DNA of 64,000 bases from Torymus aiolomorphi (GCA_036365515.1 CM070874.1:243294430-243358429); one strand, 5' to 3'. Numbered from the stretch's first letter, positions 34,456 through 46,530 are shown. The notes: generated by a model from the letters alone, not told the origin. Made by a program: numbers and translations.

Positions 34456-35090
34456 TTTTTTTTTTTTTTTTTTTTAAAGCAAATTGAAACCTTTTGGTTT
34501 ATTTTGCTTAACCAAGAAGTTGTTTACATAGATAGTTGATTATATATCGATTTACATTAAGTGGAGCAGTTACATAGTTTTTTGCATATACATGAATGCT
34601 TGGGTAAGAATTATTTATAATAGAGACGTTGAATAGATGCAGTTAGATTTGTAAGTCACATTTTTTGAAAAATTTAAAGATGAAACGGCAGGCGTATATA
34701 TTTGGTAGTGCTATACTATATAGGTTCTATATTTAGTGGGAGTTGTAAATTTATTTCGGTTAGGTTTTTGAGAAGGGAAATTCTCTGACGTTTTTCTCAT
34801 ACAATTTTTTATTTTGAAGAAAAAACTCTGATACGTTATAGTTCTTTATTAAACTTAAAACGTGTCAAAGAGTTTTTTTCAAAAAGTTTAAAATTGAAAG
34901 AGAAAAAAGGGGAACCCAGAATTGAGTAATAGTGTGGGTATCAAATCGCCTTAATACAGTCATTTTAGCTAGCCTGTCCACTTTCTCGTTCCCATAAATA
35001 CCTTTGTGAGAGGGGATCCAAAATAATAGTACATTGTTTTGGCTCTCTTTTGTAAACTTCAAGTATTTCTTTTTACTTTGCAGAATGAAA
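34456..35090 (-). mobile_element. 5'-truncated non-LTR retrotransposon, RNase H end with poly(A)
   Basis: On the minus strand a frame (about 35090 to 34865) contains LLFWIPSHKGIYGNEKVDRL followed by AK. This is the characteristic RNase H segment of I/R1/Jockey-type LINEs (WIPSHxGIxGNExAD). It is followed by about 390 bp of AT-rich 3' sequence and a 20-base A tract, seen as the T-run at 34456-34475. Reverse transcriptase and endonuclease are absent, as in ordinary 5' truncation. The motif Ala before Asp is Val here. Target duplications were not identified. Confidence 0.7.
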
Positions 35091-35099
35091 AGGTTTGTT

Positions 35100-35935
35100 T
35101 TAACTCCATACTATTGACGGCGAAAGCAAGAGCTGAGCACGACGAGCACAGCAACAAAGAGAACACAAATCAAGAGAACATGAGTATCAAAAGCCAAGAG
35201 GACTTTGTCGATCAAGTGGACTGTCAATCAAGAGAACTTTATCGACCAAGTGGACTGTCAATCAAGAGGACTGTTAAGTAAGAGAACTGTCAATTAAGAG
35301 GACTGTAAATCAAATGGACTTTGCCAATTAAGAGGATTTTATCAAAAGGACTTTGCCAATCAAGAGGATTTTATCAAGTGGACTATCAATCAAGAGAATT
35401 TTATCAAGTGGACTATCAATCAAGAGGATTTTATCAAGTAGATTATCAATCAAGAGGGTTTTATTAAGTGGACTATCAATCAAGAGTGCAGCTGCGAGAG
35501 GAAGAGGATGTTCAAGAGGATGTTCAAGAGGATATTCAAGAGGATAATCAAGAGGATATTCAAGAGGACATTCAAGAGGACATTCAAGAGGATAATCAAA
35601 AGGATAATAAAAAGCAATCACTCAAGAGGATAATAAAAAGCAGTCACTCAAGAGGATATTCAAGAGGACATTCAAAAGCATAATTATTTATTGAAACCGG
35701 TGCAGCTGCGAGAGGGAGAGGATGTTCAGGAGAACATTCAAGAGGACATTCAAGAGGATAATAAAAAGCAATTACTCAAAAGGATATTCAAGAGGACATT
35801 CAAAAGGATAATCAAAAGCAATTACTCAAGAGGATATTCAAGAGGAAATAATCAAGAAAATGTTCAGGGTAAAATATGCAGTAGGATATTCAACAGAAAG
35901 TAATCAAGAGGATATTCAAGAGGAATTCAAGAAAA
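35100..35935. repeat. minisatellite of CAAGAGGA units, two sub-arrays
   Basis: 35160-35475 is built on ATCAAGAGGACTTT and TATCAATCAAGAGGATTTTATCAAGTGGAC units. 35490-35930 is built on ATTCAAGAGGAYATTCAAGAGG units interrupted by GTGCAGCTGCGAGAGG twice. The QEDIQED-type frames across it come from the repeat. Same core as the array after the gene ending at 11615. Confidence 0.85.
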
Positions 35936-36044
35936 TAATAAATTACTCAAGAGGATAATGAAGCTAAAATACGCGTAAAAAAATTATTTGTAAACTTTAC
36001 TTTTTTTTAGAAGAAAATCTATTATTTTTTATAGTAGCGCTCAG

Positions 36045-36320
36045 ACTCGACATATGGCGTTATTACAATTTTCAAAGAAAATTTTACTTTTTAAATAATT
36101 ATTTTTTATAATTTTTGTAGCAAGTTTTACTGTTTGAAATAGTAATTTTTATTATTTTTGTAGCAAATAGATTGATACTATGATATTTCCTTAAAACAGT
36201 CATAAAAATTACTATTTGAAATAATTTAATTTGCTACGAAAATAATAAAAATTATTTAAAAAGTAATATTTGCTACGAAAATCTTAAAAAGTACTATTTA
36301 GAAAGTAAAAATCCCACGAT
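36045..36320. repeat. foldback element with ACTCGACAT ends
   Basis: ACTCGACAT at the left and ATGTCGAGT at the right bound AT-rich arms containing TTTTTGTAGCAA and TTGCTACGAAAA in inverse order. Confidence 0.6.
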
Positions 36321-36439
36321 GTCGAGTGTGTCCCAGAAGTACTATAAAAACAATAAATTTTCATATAAAAAAAGGAAAGTTTACAATAATTTTCTCCGTA
36401 TACTCAGAACTATTATTTTATTTATTTTATGCGCATGCT

Positions 36440-36493
36440 TACACGCACGCACGCGTGCTCGCACACACGCACGCACGCACGCACGCACGCTTG

Positions 36494-36532
<39 letters not shown>

Positions 36533-36540
36533 AAACGCAC
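36440..36540. repeat. GCAC/AC microsatellite
   Basis: (ACGC)n then (AC)n. The His/Thr/Arg-rich frames through it on both strands are simple-sequence artefacts. One runs into the genuine coding remnant that follows. Confidence 0.9.
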
Positions 36541-36565
36541 ATAGCGCAAATACCATACTATCACC

Positions 36566-37475
36566 AACTGCGTGGCTAGCGCCATCTGATGGTTGGAATT
36601 ATGTACAGACAACGCTATACTCAGATGGTAAAACAGATTTATTGTCTGAAATCGAGTATGGCACCCCCTTAAGTTTACTTTTTTTGAGAGAAAATACGAA
36701 ACAACGAATCAAAGTTATCGCTCCAGGAGCTGTTCACAGGGCTAGGTGGATGGCAAAGCTTATTTATTCTTTAAAAATATATTTAGTTAGAGATCAGTTT
36801 GAGCTTGAAAAATCTGAACTTCGCGCTCTTCGAAAATTCAATTGTTTTGTTATAAAAACATATTTAAAATATTGGTATACTTGTCAAAGTGCTACTCATG
36901 CTCCACTAAATGATTTTCGATTATTAAATGAACTTGCTCAATATAAAAAGAGTCTTCCTTCTATCGCTGCAGCAACTATTAAAACCTTTACTGGACATTT
37001 GTGGTACCTTAGCGAAAATCTTATTGGACTAGCATTTTTCGATTCTCATTTACAGTGGAACAGAAAAGATTAATGGTGAAACATTTGGACAGGCAAGGAC
37101 TTACAAATCCACCGAATAAAATAACAATTTCAGAAAAGGAAATCAATAAAAAAAGTATTGAAGACTGTAACGTCAAATAGCAAGCACCTTTTCACAATGA
37201 ATAATTTACCAATATCATTTTTTGAAAAAGACCTTAGCGTATGGGAAGATGATTCTGAATGTATTGCAGCTAAAGAGAAAATTAATAGATTTGAAGTTGT
37301 AAATGGTGTTGCAGAGAGAGGAGTCTCAATGGCAGAAAAATATTACTCGAGTGTAACGCAAGAAGATTTTCAAACTTTATTACAAACTGTAGAAAATCAT
37401 AGGAATGATTTTCCTAATACAAATAAGTCCGTCTTTAAAAATGTACTTAAAAGAAAAAATGAAAATAAAAGATAA
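36566..37475 (+). pseudogene. C-terminal half of an arthropod repeat-type protein, frameshifted
   Basis: Coding similarity starts just after the microsatellite. The first block (to 37073) includes APGAVHRARWMAKLIYSLKI and a WYTCQSATHAPLND segment. The second (about 37165-37475), in another frame, includes FEVVNGVAERGVSMAEKYY and ends HRNDFPNTNKSVF. The order RWM.K.IY.LKI ... AP.ND ... VVN..AERGV is one I know from uncharacterised multi-copy proteins in arthropod and hydra genomes, thought to belong to mobile elements. The N-terminal half is missing, at least one frameshift lies near 37070-37160, and the microsatellite forms the left border. Function unknown. Confidence 0.55.
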
Positions 37476-37752
37476 AATAATAATAGTTATAAATATTATA
37501 TATCAAATATCATAATATTATATATTAAATATTATAATACTAATTTTACATAAACATATACATGTTAATTATATTCTTCATTATTAAATAAAAAATATTC
37601 AATTTGATTTATTAAGAATGAAACTATTTTTTTTAAATGTCAATGAACCTTTGAACCATAAAAAGTGGGTAAATTTTAAATTTGTTGTATTTAAAACACC
37701 TTTAAAGCTAATTTTTGCCTCTCCAGCAAGGGTGCAATAGTCAACTATCGTA

Positions 37753-37840
37753 TTGTACAACAGAGGCCAATGTTTTTCAGATTTCGTTAAATTCTCTTTT
37801 ACAACAGAGGTCAATGTTTTTCAGATTTCGTTAAATTTTT
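37753..37840. repeat. 40-bp tandem duplication
   Basis: ACAACAGAGG(C/T)CAATGTTTTTCAGATTTCGTTAAATT occurs twice in tandem. The rest of 37476-38280 is AT-rich without a recognised gene. Confidence 0.75.
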
Positions 37841-38282
37841 TTTGTGAAAAAATTTTTTCGTTTCATTTCATTTTTCAAAAAAACAGTTTAGCGACCTCTA
37901 AATATTTTTTTAAAAATCCAAAAAAATTCATACTGACGTTTCAAGTAAAAAGATACCTTACTGCGGTCTAGCGTTTGAAAAAAAAAAACCGCTGCCAATT
38001 CATTGGCCCGTAGCTTCCTCAACCGTAATTTGTTGATTCCTTTAATTAATTTTTAATAACAAAATTTATAATTTTTTAAAAAATGTAAAAATGTATTGCA
38101 TAATTATAATTAAATTCATTTATGAATATTAAAAATTGTTAATTTTTAAATTTATTTATTTACTTATTATTTATTTATATCAAATTTATATAAATTTTGA
38201 GCTGATAAATAAAGTTATCATATGAAATAGAAGTAAAATATCTATATTTTATAATAAAACAAATACTATATACTTTTATAAT

Positions 38283-38905
38283 ATAATGATGATAACATCA
38301 TTGGAGTTATGAGTTTTAAAAAAAAACATGTTTTTGTTTTTGATGATAACTAAAGAACCGTGATAGATAGAAAATTAATTTTTCTTAGAAAATATAGGTA
38401 TTTTAATTCTCTTTCGAATGCTACCCACCCCATTCAGATACATAGAGCCGTTCTCGAGAAATTACGATTTTTAAAAAATGTCAAAAAATTTTTAACCTCA
38501 AATATCTCTGAAATTTATGGATCAATCATTTTGCCCAAAGAACTCGACCGAGAAATATAAAAAATGTACCTCTAAAAGGAATTTTGAAGCCATTAAGTCA
38601 ATTTTACTCTTGTAATCGTTGGACATACAAAACTGATTTTTTTCATTTTTCAATTTTTTACTCAAAATCTAGCCCACAGAATGTATTCAAATTTTAACAG
38701 ATTATAGCTATTTATATTCTGTATTATCATGATTTTTCTCATAAAAATTGACCGTTTAGTTTAGGAGTTATAAGCTTCTAAAAAAAAACACGTTTTTGTT
38801 AATAACAAAAGAACCGCGATAGCTAGAAACTTTTTTTTTTAGAAAATATAGGTATTTTAATTCTCTTTCGAACGTTACCCATCAGATTCGAATAACTCGA
38901 TCCTA
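38283..38905. repeat. two tandem copies of a dispersed repeat
   Basis: Segments at about 38309-38460 and 38769-38905 share AAAGAACCGYGATAG, TAGAAAATATAGGTATTTTA and ATTCTCTTTCGAAYG. The part at 38435-38560 is also the inverse of 7660-7805. Confidence 0.7.
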
Positions 38906-39077
38906 TCATTAAAAAAAATCAAAAAACAGTTTTGAGAAAATCGAAAATTTGAAGAAAAAAAACAAAAACGCATCGCCCCAATCAAAAAACGGAGTTTTGA
39001 TCCGCCATCACGCAAGGAAAACAAAAAAAACGAGACCTGTCCGGTCAAAATCGACCGAGTAGAAGCTGAGATCCAGG

Positions 39078-39159
39078 CGTACACACACACACACACACAC
39101 ACACGCACGCACGCACGCACGCACGCACGCACACACGCACGCACGCACGCACGCATGCA

Positions 39160-39198
<39 letters not shown>

Positions 39199-39200
39199 CC
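39078..39200. repeat. AC/GCAC microsatellite
   Basis: (AC)n-(GCAC)n-(AC)n, followed by ACAGACATTTTTCAAAAA. Cys/Val/Arg-rich minus-strand frames are artefacts. Confidence 0.9.
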
Positions 39201-39405
39201 ATACAGACATTTTTCAAAAACCATGTATTTTGATTCTTAAAACCTCGGAACACATGTTTTTACAACAACTCAAAAATTTACTATCACAAAGCTTTCTCTA
39301 GGAGGAAGCAATATTTTTTTTAGTGGGACACCCTAATGGACATACTATACACATAGGTATCTTGTATAATACACTTTCTATTTATATGTTACATGATTGT
39401 GTTTG

Positions 39406-39540
39406 TAATAGTATATTATGCACCAAGGGAAGAAAGTGGGCTGTGTGCCCCGTGTACGAGAGTTGTCGCGCGAGCGAAGCGAGGGCGAAAAATGTGCAGG
39501 TTCGCACAACCCACTTTATTCACGAGTGCAATATCATTTT
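39406..39540. repeat. dispersed hairpin, 'AAGTGGGC' subfamily (copy 2)
   Basis: Starts AATAGTATATTATGCACCAAGGG then AAAGTGGGCT. Right arm AACCCACTTTATTCACGAGTGCAATA. Apex GCGAGCGAAGCGAGGGC. Matches the inverted right arm of 1030-1208. Confidence 0.75.
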
Positions 39541-39745
39541 TTAACACAACTATCGTAAAATTCGTACTCGCTCCCCGCTGAAAAGGGAAAAAGTGCTGCA
39601 TATTTATTCGCCTTCCCTCGCCTTCGACTCGGGAACAAATAGTGCGTTGCGCTGGCAACAAGAGTGAGGGTAGGGAATGAACGTAGCACTTTTTTCCCGC
39701 TTCGGCGGGGATAAAGTACGAACTTTACGATGGGATGTGTTAAAA
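39541..39745. repeat. adjacent second hairpin
   Basis: TTAACACAACTATCGTAAAATTCGTAC and GTACGAACTTTACGAT..TGTGTTAA pair, as do GAAAAGGGAAAAAGTGCT and AGCACTTTTTTCCCGCTTC. The apical region has CTCGCCTTCGACTCGGG. Confidence 0.75.
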
Positions 39746-41005
39746 AGAAATAAACATTGAGAAAATTTTTCATTTAATCAAAAACACTCTAGTTGACCCA
39801 AGAGGATATTCTTCTTGAATAAGATAGGTATTAGAATTATTAATTCTATACTTGACTCTAGACAAAAATCTTTTTAAATCGAACTCCGTTTGTGTAAAGA
39901 GTAAATTTCTCCCTCCCCGAAGCACTATAGTAACATTTTCTCTTAAAAGGTTTTAATAAAAAAACGTTTTACTTATTGCCATTTATTGTTATGATGATTT
40001 TTTAGACCTATAACAAAAAAATCTGAAAAAAAGTTATTCGGAAATAGATCCAGAGGTGCAGTTATGGGTAATCAAAGCATAGACTTTATTTATAGTATTT
40101 CAACATGATAACTAGCTGAAAATAAGAGCTTCTAACCTGCTGAGCATGGATTTTATTAAAACCTGATGATGTCATTTTTAAGCTACAAAATTACACTCTG
40201 AAATTATATCCACATCCACAATCCAGACGTGAGAAACTTCCCTCGAGAGTTTCTGACCGATACTTGCTAAAATAGAAATATATCAATAAAAATAACTTTT
40301 AAATATCTCTATAGTTTGTCATTGTTAAAATTTATTTATTTTTAAATAAGATTCAACCTGTAGGTTAAATGTAAATTAAAATGTAGATATATAATGTAAA
40401 TACAAACAGTAAATTGCATTGTAGTTAATATCGTAAATTACTTGTATTGCATACTCATATTTTCTGCTGCAAAAGGACTCCCTCATAAATACTCATAATA
40501 TGATCTATTCTCCAAAGGAATATTTTTTTTATTATCTTATATTAATTACGAATATTAAGAAGAAAATCCTGCGCGAAGAAAAATAATTACTTTTCAGATA
40601 GTAGGAATCGAGTCTTCATAAAAAGCAAAGTTGTTTTTGAATCTACAGACAGAGATTTAGACTGAAAAGGTAATTTCTCTTGTCAAAGTATAATTTGATT
40701 TTAAATACAAAATTATTTTATTTAAATAATAATAATACATGTTTGTAAGAAACTATTGCATTTTGTAGAAAAAATGTTCATTATATCAAATAAAGACAAT
40801 AAGAAAATTAGTATAACTTGTTTTTCTTGTCTCTCTATAAAGCAGTTGACAGATAAAAAATTATGGTTCAGGAACGAATTGGCACTATTAATTTTTTTAA
40901 TAGAAAACTTGTGGAGCTTCGCTGCTCACTCGTATTTATAAAATATTATGTCTTTTAACAAATACTAATATTTAGGGAATATCTTTGCAAAACATATAGA
41001 TATAG
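39746..41005. other. no gene recognised
   Basis: AT-rich sequence up to the left target-site copy of the Copia element. The 61-codon frame at 40756-40941 has no recognisable motif. Confidence 0.4.
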
Positions 41006-41010
41006 ATAAG

Positions 41011-42274
41011 TATTGAAATATGTGAATGTTTCAACATGCGTCGCGCTGTACGCGAGGATAGGTACAATGGTATGCGCGTCTGCCAAGCGACAGCGGACGA
41101 AACACACACATGAGTGTCCCCCCACTCCAGTATGTCTGTACACGGAGAGAACTGGTCACGCATGTCGACAGTGTTGCCCTCACAGCCCACGAGTTTAAAC
41201 CGTTTCACCGCCGGGCGGTGTGGCGTACTGGCACGTGCCTGTGCTCGCACATCTGACGGCCGTGCTCAAATTCATGCTCTGTGGCGTGTACTCAAGTGTA
41301 CCGTTCACCTTCCACGGCCGTGAACGCATGGCTGTAACGCTAACGCGTGGCTACCGAAAACCGCGCGCGCTGCGCTATTAGGGACGCTGTAACAAACCTG
41401 CGTTGTTAAAGATAATTGAAGAATATGTCTTATAATGGCAAAATGCGTGTTTCAATATAATGTAATTACGAATAAAAAAAAATACATTATTTATAGTTAG
41501 AGAATACATTTTTAGAAAAAGCAATACATAAGCGGTACTCTAGTAAATTTTTTTTTTTAAATAAATCATTTTAAAATAATAAAAATTACACCTTTAGTGT
41601 AATAAAATTATAAAAAATAGTCATAATTCTAATAAAAAATTATGTAACGTATAAAATAACAAATACACATATAGCAGATTTCAAATACTATTCAATTTAT
41701 TATAATTGTAAATTTTACAAAATATGGCGTGTAGCTACAAAATTCGCACTATTTCTTACAAACATTAAGCGTCTCCGACAGCATTCGCGCGGTTTTGCCA
41801 CACGTTACGAACTAAAAGTATATAGGTTATGATGGCGCCGTGGCGGGCTGTGCTCGCAGCGTCTTGTCAACGTCAGCGGCTATGCATTCACGTCCGTAGG
41901 AGGTGAACAGTACACTTGAGTACACGCCACAGAGCATGAATTTGAGCACGGCCGTCAGATGTGCGAGCACAGGCACGCGCCAGTACGCCACACCGCCCGG
42001 CGGTGAAACGGTTCAAACTCGTGGGCTGTGAGGGCAACACTGTCGACATGCGTGACCAGTTCTCTCCGTGTATGAGAGTTGCGTGAGACGCGAGAGCAGT
42101 GTAGCGCACTTAGAATGTTTCTTACTCTCTCGCTGTTCAACTGCGATGTAAGTCGGACGTGCCGACTGGCGTTTTTGCCACCTCAATAAACTCTATATTT
42201 CTCTCTCTCTCTATTAAATAATGGTTTCTTAATTTACCACAAACCTCAACACTATTAATTATCCAACCTCAACA
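41011..42274 (+). repeat. 5' LTR, split by a DNA element
   Basis: Runs TATTGAAATATGTGAATG... to ...CCAACCTCAACA, with the insert 41141-42070. It contains the AATAAA signal near 42185 shared with the 3' LTR. Confidence 0.93.
41141..42070. mobile_element. 930-bp long-TIR element in the LTR (TA duplication)
   Basis: Ends CACGGAGAGAACTGGTCACG and the exact complement. The inverted repeats extend for about 190 bp, including CGCCGGGCGGTGTGGCGTAC. TA is duplicated (41139-41140, 42071-42072), and excision restores TCTGTATGAGAG as in the intact 3' LTR. No transposase frame; the terminal frames are TIR mirror images. A Tc1/mariner-type non-autonomous element fits the TA target. Confidence 0.9.
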
Positions 42275-42290
42275 TGGTAGCAGAGCGTGG
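42275..42290 (+). promoter_or_regulatory. primer-binding site, initiator tRNA-Met
   Basis: TGGTAGCAGAGC directly follows the LTR and complements the 3' end CUCUGCUACCA of animal initiator Met tRNA. Confidence 0.85.
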
Positions 42291-42788
42291 TTGGTAAGTA
42301 AGAAAGAAAAAAGACTGACTCAATACAAGCCTCGGCGAGTATTGGGGCAGCCTTACCGTAGCAAGAAAAAAGCACATGGCTCGCGAAAAATTAACTGTGA
42401 AAAATATTGAAGGAAAAGTGCAAAAGTAAGAAAAATACAAGTGTGAATAAATAATAGAATATGTCTATAAGTGATAGAAGAAAGAATTTTGAAAAATTTA
42501 TGCATAATTCAAGCCGATGCGAGCAGATTAGATTTCTTGTGTGAAGCACGCTGCACGGTGCAAGAATAGAGCACGTGGCAGAATTTGAGATTATATATGT
42601 GGTAAATGGACACTAGAGGAGAAGTAAAAACCAAAGAAGAAGGAATACGAGATAACTTTGAAGATGAAAACGAAGAAATAATTGAGGAAAAGATTGCTGA
42701 AAAACGTTATGTGAAAATAGTGCAGAAAGTAATTTAGCTAAATAAAGTAATAAAAGTGTACGAAGATATTAAATTAAAAGAAGTCGAG

Positions 42789-43691
42789 ATGGCTAAGCAA
42801 GCAAAAATCGAAGATATAGTAATTCCCATTTTTGATGGTGCAAATTATACAAGTTGGAAATTTCGCTTAATGACTCTATTAGAATATAAAGAGTGCAAAG
42901 AGCAAGCCGAAAGAGAACGGACTGAGACAGATAAAGCAGATGAATGGAAGAAAAAGAATTTAAAGGCAAGAAATATATTAATTAGCTCTATCTCAGATAA
43001 ACAATTAGAATATGTTTGTGAGTGCAAATCAGGCTATGAAATGGTTGCGAATTTGGATAAATTATATGTGACGAAATCCACGTCATTACAAATAATATGC
43101 CGAGGTAAAATTGAAGATATTAAATTAAAGAATTATGAAAATGTTGAAGAATTCTTCGTAGAATTTGAGAAAGCGGTGAACGAATTTAAAGCAGCCGGAG
43201 GAAAGATAGATGAAACTGAGAAAATGCGGTACTTAATCCAAGCATTACCAGCAAATTACAGTTATATTGGTGACTTTATCGACGTCATTCCAGAAAGAGA
43301 AAGGACAGTAGATTACGTAAAATCAAAAATCAAAGTAAAGAATTTAGTTAAAAATAATTCAGAAAAGAAAAGTAATGCAAGCACGTTCTCAACAAAGACA
43401 AACGGACCGTGCTTTACTTGCGGCAATGTCGGACATTATCAAAAGGATTGTTGGAAAGGCCGACAAGGCGGCAGAGGCAGAGGTGCCCAATCATCGAGAG
43501 GACAACATGGAAACCAACGAGGCTACAATCGAGGCAGAGGACGCAGACGCAGTTCAAATCAAAAGAAGTCAACGGACGAGCAGCAGGGTTCATCATCCAA
43601 GACGTGGTCAACACAAGTATGCGGTCCAGAAGTAAAGGACATAACAGGTTATAGCGTAAATACAGAATGCGAAGGTAACGAAATAAATTAG
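42789..43691 (+). CDS. gag: Copia Gag
   Basis: Starts at the ATG of MAKQAKIEDIVIPIFDG, the typical Copia Gag opening before the conserved NYTSWKFRL segment. A UBN2-like capsid region (about residues 10-190) is followed by the zinc knuckle CFTCGNVGHYQKDC (CX2CX4HX4C) and an Arg/Gly/Gln-rich tail that would bind RNA. About 300 aa. The frame itself is uninterrupted and ends in a TAG exactly before the protease motif, where related elements read on. Confidence 0.85.
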   Translation: MAKQAKIEDIVIPIFDGANYTSWKFRLMTLLEYKECKEQAERERTETDKADEWKKKNLKARNILISSISDKQLEYVCECKSGYEMVANLDKLYVTKSTSLQIICRGKIEDIKLKNYENVEEFFVEFEKAVNEFKAAGGKIDETEKMRYLIQALPANYSYIGDFIDVIPERERTVDYVKSKIKVKNLVKNNSEKKSNASTFSTKTNGPCFTCGNVGHYQKDCWKGRQGGRGRGAQSSRGQHGNQRGYNRGRGRRRSSNQKKSTDEQQGSSSKTWSTQVCGPEVKDITGYSVNTECEGNEIN

Positions 43692-45696
43692 TTATTGGAC
43701 AGTGGTTCCACAGACCATATATTAAAAGCGATAAATATTTTGAGAAGTATATAGTTTTAAAAGATCCGGTAAATATAAAATTACCAGACGGTAAAATGTT
43801 AAAAGCGACGAAAATCGGTAATATGAAAGTTAAAGTTAGAAATTATTATAATGAAAAACAAATTGATTTGAGTAATGTATATTACGTAGAAGGAATTAAG
43901 CAAAATTTGTTAAGCTTTTCCAGAATAACTAAAAATGCTACAATAACTGCACGAGACAGTAATGCTAAAATTTACAATAAATCGGGAGAATTAGTAGCTA
44001 TTGCAAATAAAATTGATAATTTGTATTCTTTGAAAAGTTATGCATTAACGAATAAAAATAAAGATAAATATGTAAATTCAGTAAGATTATCAGATAAAGA
44101 AAAATGGCATAGAGCACTTGGCCATGTAAATTTTAATTATTTGAATAAAATAGTAAATAATAAATTAGTTGAAGGTTTACCAGATAAATTGGAAAAAATA
44201 GATATGAAATGTGCAAATTGCATACAAAGTAAAATGGCAAATATAGCATTTAAAAATAATCGAACAAAAACGAAAGAAATCCTAGAGTTAATACACACTG
44301 ATTTAAATGGTCCACATAGTACTACTGGTTATGGTGGAGAAAAATATTTTCTTACATTTATTGATGATTATAGTAAATGTACTAGAATCTTTTGCATTAA
44401 GAATAAGTCAGAAACTGCAAGTTGTTTTATTGAATTCGTAAATTTAGTAGAAAATAAATTCAATTAAGAGAATTAAAAAGGTGCAATGTGGTAACGGTAG
44501 AGAATATCTAAATCGCGAAATTTTCGACTCCGTAAAATCAAAAGGAATAGAATTATTGACATGTCCACCCTACGTCCACGAATTAAATGGAGTAGCGGAG
44601 AGATATAATAGATCAGCAATGGATATAGGTAGATGCTTAATGAGGGGAAGCAAAAATTCATAGAAGATATTGGCCGGAAATAATGAAAACGGTAGCTTAT
44701 TTAAAAAATCGAACAATTGCAAACACGTCAAAGAATAAAACTTCTTATGAAATATTTTTCGGGATAAACCCAAATGTTAAAAATGTTAAAAATTTACGGA
44801 AGTAGAGTCTTCGTAAGAGTTCCGGGAGCTCTAAGGAAAAGTAAGTGGGATAATAAGGCACAACTAGGTGTATTAGTAGGATACGTTGAAAACGGTTATA
44901 AAGTCTTAGTTAATAATAAAGTAATTACTGCAAGGCATGTTGATGTAATAGAAGATAGTATAAAGTTATTCTGTTTAGAAAATGAAAATAGTGATTCTGA
45001 AATTAACGTAGAATTAAATGAAACAAACAACAGCGGTTCTGAATATCCTTCTCACTCTACTGCGACCTTCGGGGAAAGTAGAGGAGAGCAAACTGAATTA
45101 ATCGATGCGAATAATGTAAACGATAACGAATCTGATAACGAAGACAACGAAAATAGAGATAGACTAACAATACCACGAAAATCTCAAAGAAAGAAAAGTC
45201 CAGTAAATAGATACGGAAATCCAGTTACTCATTTTATTTATGTAAATTATATTGATGCAAATGTAACAAATACATTCGAGCAGGCGATAAACTCCAGCGA
45301 ATATAAACAATGGCAAATAGCAATGGATTCCGAAATAAAAAAGTTTAAAGAAAAATCACACATGGCAAATTGTCGAAAGGCCAAAAGATAAAAAGGTCAT
45401 TGATGTTAAATGGGTTTATAAAAAGAAAAATAACGATACTTATAAAGCGAGATTAGTTGTAAGAGGATTCCAACGAAAAGAATATGTTGAAAATGTTTAT
45501 TCACCTGTAGGTAAAATGCAAACGTTGAAAACTTTATTGTCTTACAGTTGTAAAAATAATTTGTTTATAGAACAAATGGATATTGAAACGGCATTTTTAA
45601 ATGGCAATGTAAAATCAGAAGTGTACATTAATGAACCAAAAGGTTATGAAACTGGAGACAATAAAGTTTGCAAATTGCAAAAGGTTCTGTATGGTC
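43692..45696 (+). pseudogene. pol: Copia Pol, 5' part: protease, integrase, RT start
   Basis: Begins with the aspartic protease motif LLDSGSTDH at 43692, then shifts frame. The GAG-pre-integrase zinc site (HRALGH...CANC) and integrase acids (HTDLNG, FIDDYS, and Glu in ELNGVAERYNR at about 44584) are visible across two more breaks near 44465 and 44664. From 44774 come the integrase tail (KSKWDNKAQLGVLVGY) and, after another shift near 45380, the RT start through QMDIETAFLNGNVKSEVYI to VLYGL, where the 5.4-kb transposon interrupts. Confidence 0.85.
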
Positions 45697-45699
45697 TCA

Positions 45700-46530
45700 C
45701 AAGGAAGGTACCCCAAGTGTAAGTCGCCGATTTGGACGATATTGCAATATGTTGTAGTTCATTAAAAAATAAGAGACACGTATTTTTTTTACGTGCTGAT
45801 AGACACTTTAAGAGGGTGAAATCTACCCCTAAAGTTCACCCTCAAAAACAGTTTTTTTCAAATATTTCAAAAACGAATAAAGCTAGCTTAATGAAACCGA
45901 CGCCAAAAGTTGTAGAATAAAAAAGCCTTCAAAACAGCATTACTTTCAATTTTAAGGGTAGCAACCCCTATTTTTTTTAAAGAAAACTAAGCTTTTCTCA
46001 TCAATATTCAGCTATAAAAATTACAATAAATTATATATCGCCTCAAAACTGATTCCATTTAAAAGAAAATTAAAAAATAAAGTTGACCTGTCTCGTGGTT
46101 TTGGCCAAAATTATTTTTTAGGGGTAACTACCCCTTATTTATTTTTTGTTCATTATTTCAGAAATAAATAAATATACCTTAATAAAACCAACGCTAAAAA
46201 TTTTAAATAAGAAAGGCTTCAAAACAGCATTATTTTCAATTTTAAGGGTAGCAACCCCTATTTTTTTTTCAAGAAAACTAAGCTTTTTTCATCAATTTTC
46301 AGCTATAAAAATTATAATAAATTATATATCGCCTTAAAACTGATTCCATTTAAAAGAAAATTAAAAAAATAAAGTTGACCTGTCCCGTGGTTTTAACCAA
46401 AATTATTTTTTAGGGGGTAACTACCTTAATAAAACTGACGCTAAAAATCTTATAATTAAAAAGGCCACAAATCTGTATCACTTTCAATTTTAAGGGTAGG
46501 AACCCCTATTTTTCTCTTTTCAAGGAAATT
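45700..46530. repeat. left TIR with tandem subunits
   Basis: Subunits recur near 45928, 46218 and 46466. AGGGGTAACTACCCC-type small palindromes recur within them. The small frames in this stretch are repeated in the right TIR. Confidence 0.85.

Noticed and set aside
34440..34475. T-run as a transcription terminator
   Set aside because: Better explained as the poly(A) tail of the minus-strand LINE fragment.
35353..35903. QEDIQED-type acidic frames and mirror Leu/Pro-rich frames
   Set aside because: Translations of the minisatellite.
36319..36579. His/Thr/Arg-rich frames
   Set aside because: Microsatellite (AC)n/(ACGC)n; only sequence after about 36566 has real similarity.
38875..39253. Cys/Val/Ala-rich minus-strand frames
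   Set aside because: Microsatellite translation.
41013..42140. Pairs of identical frames at 41.1 and 42.0 kb
   Set aside because: They are the two inverted termini of the 930-bp element in the LTR.
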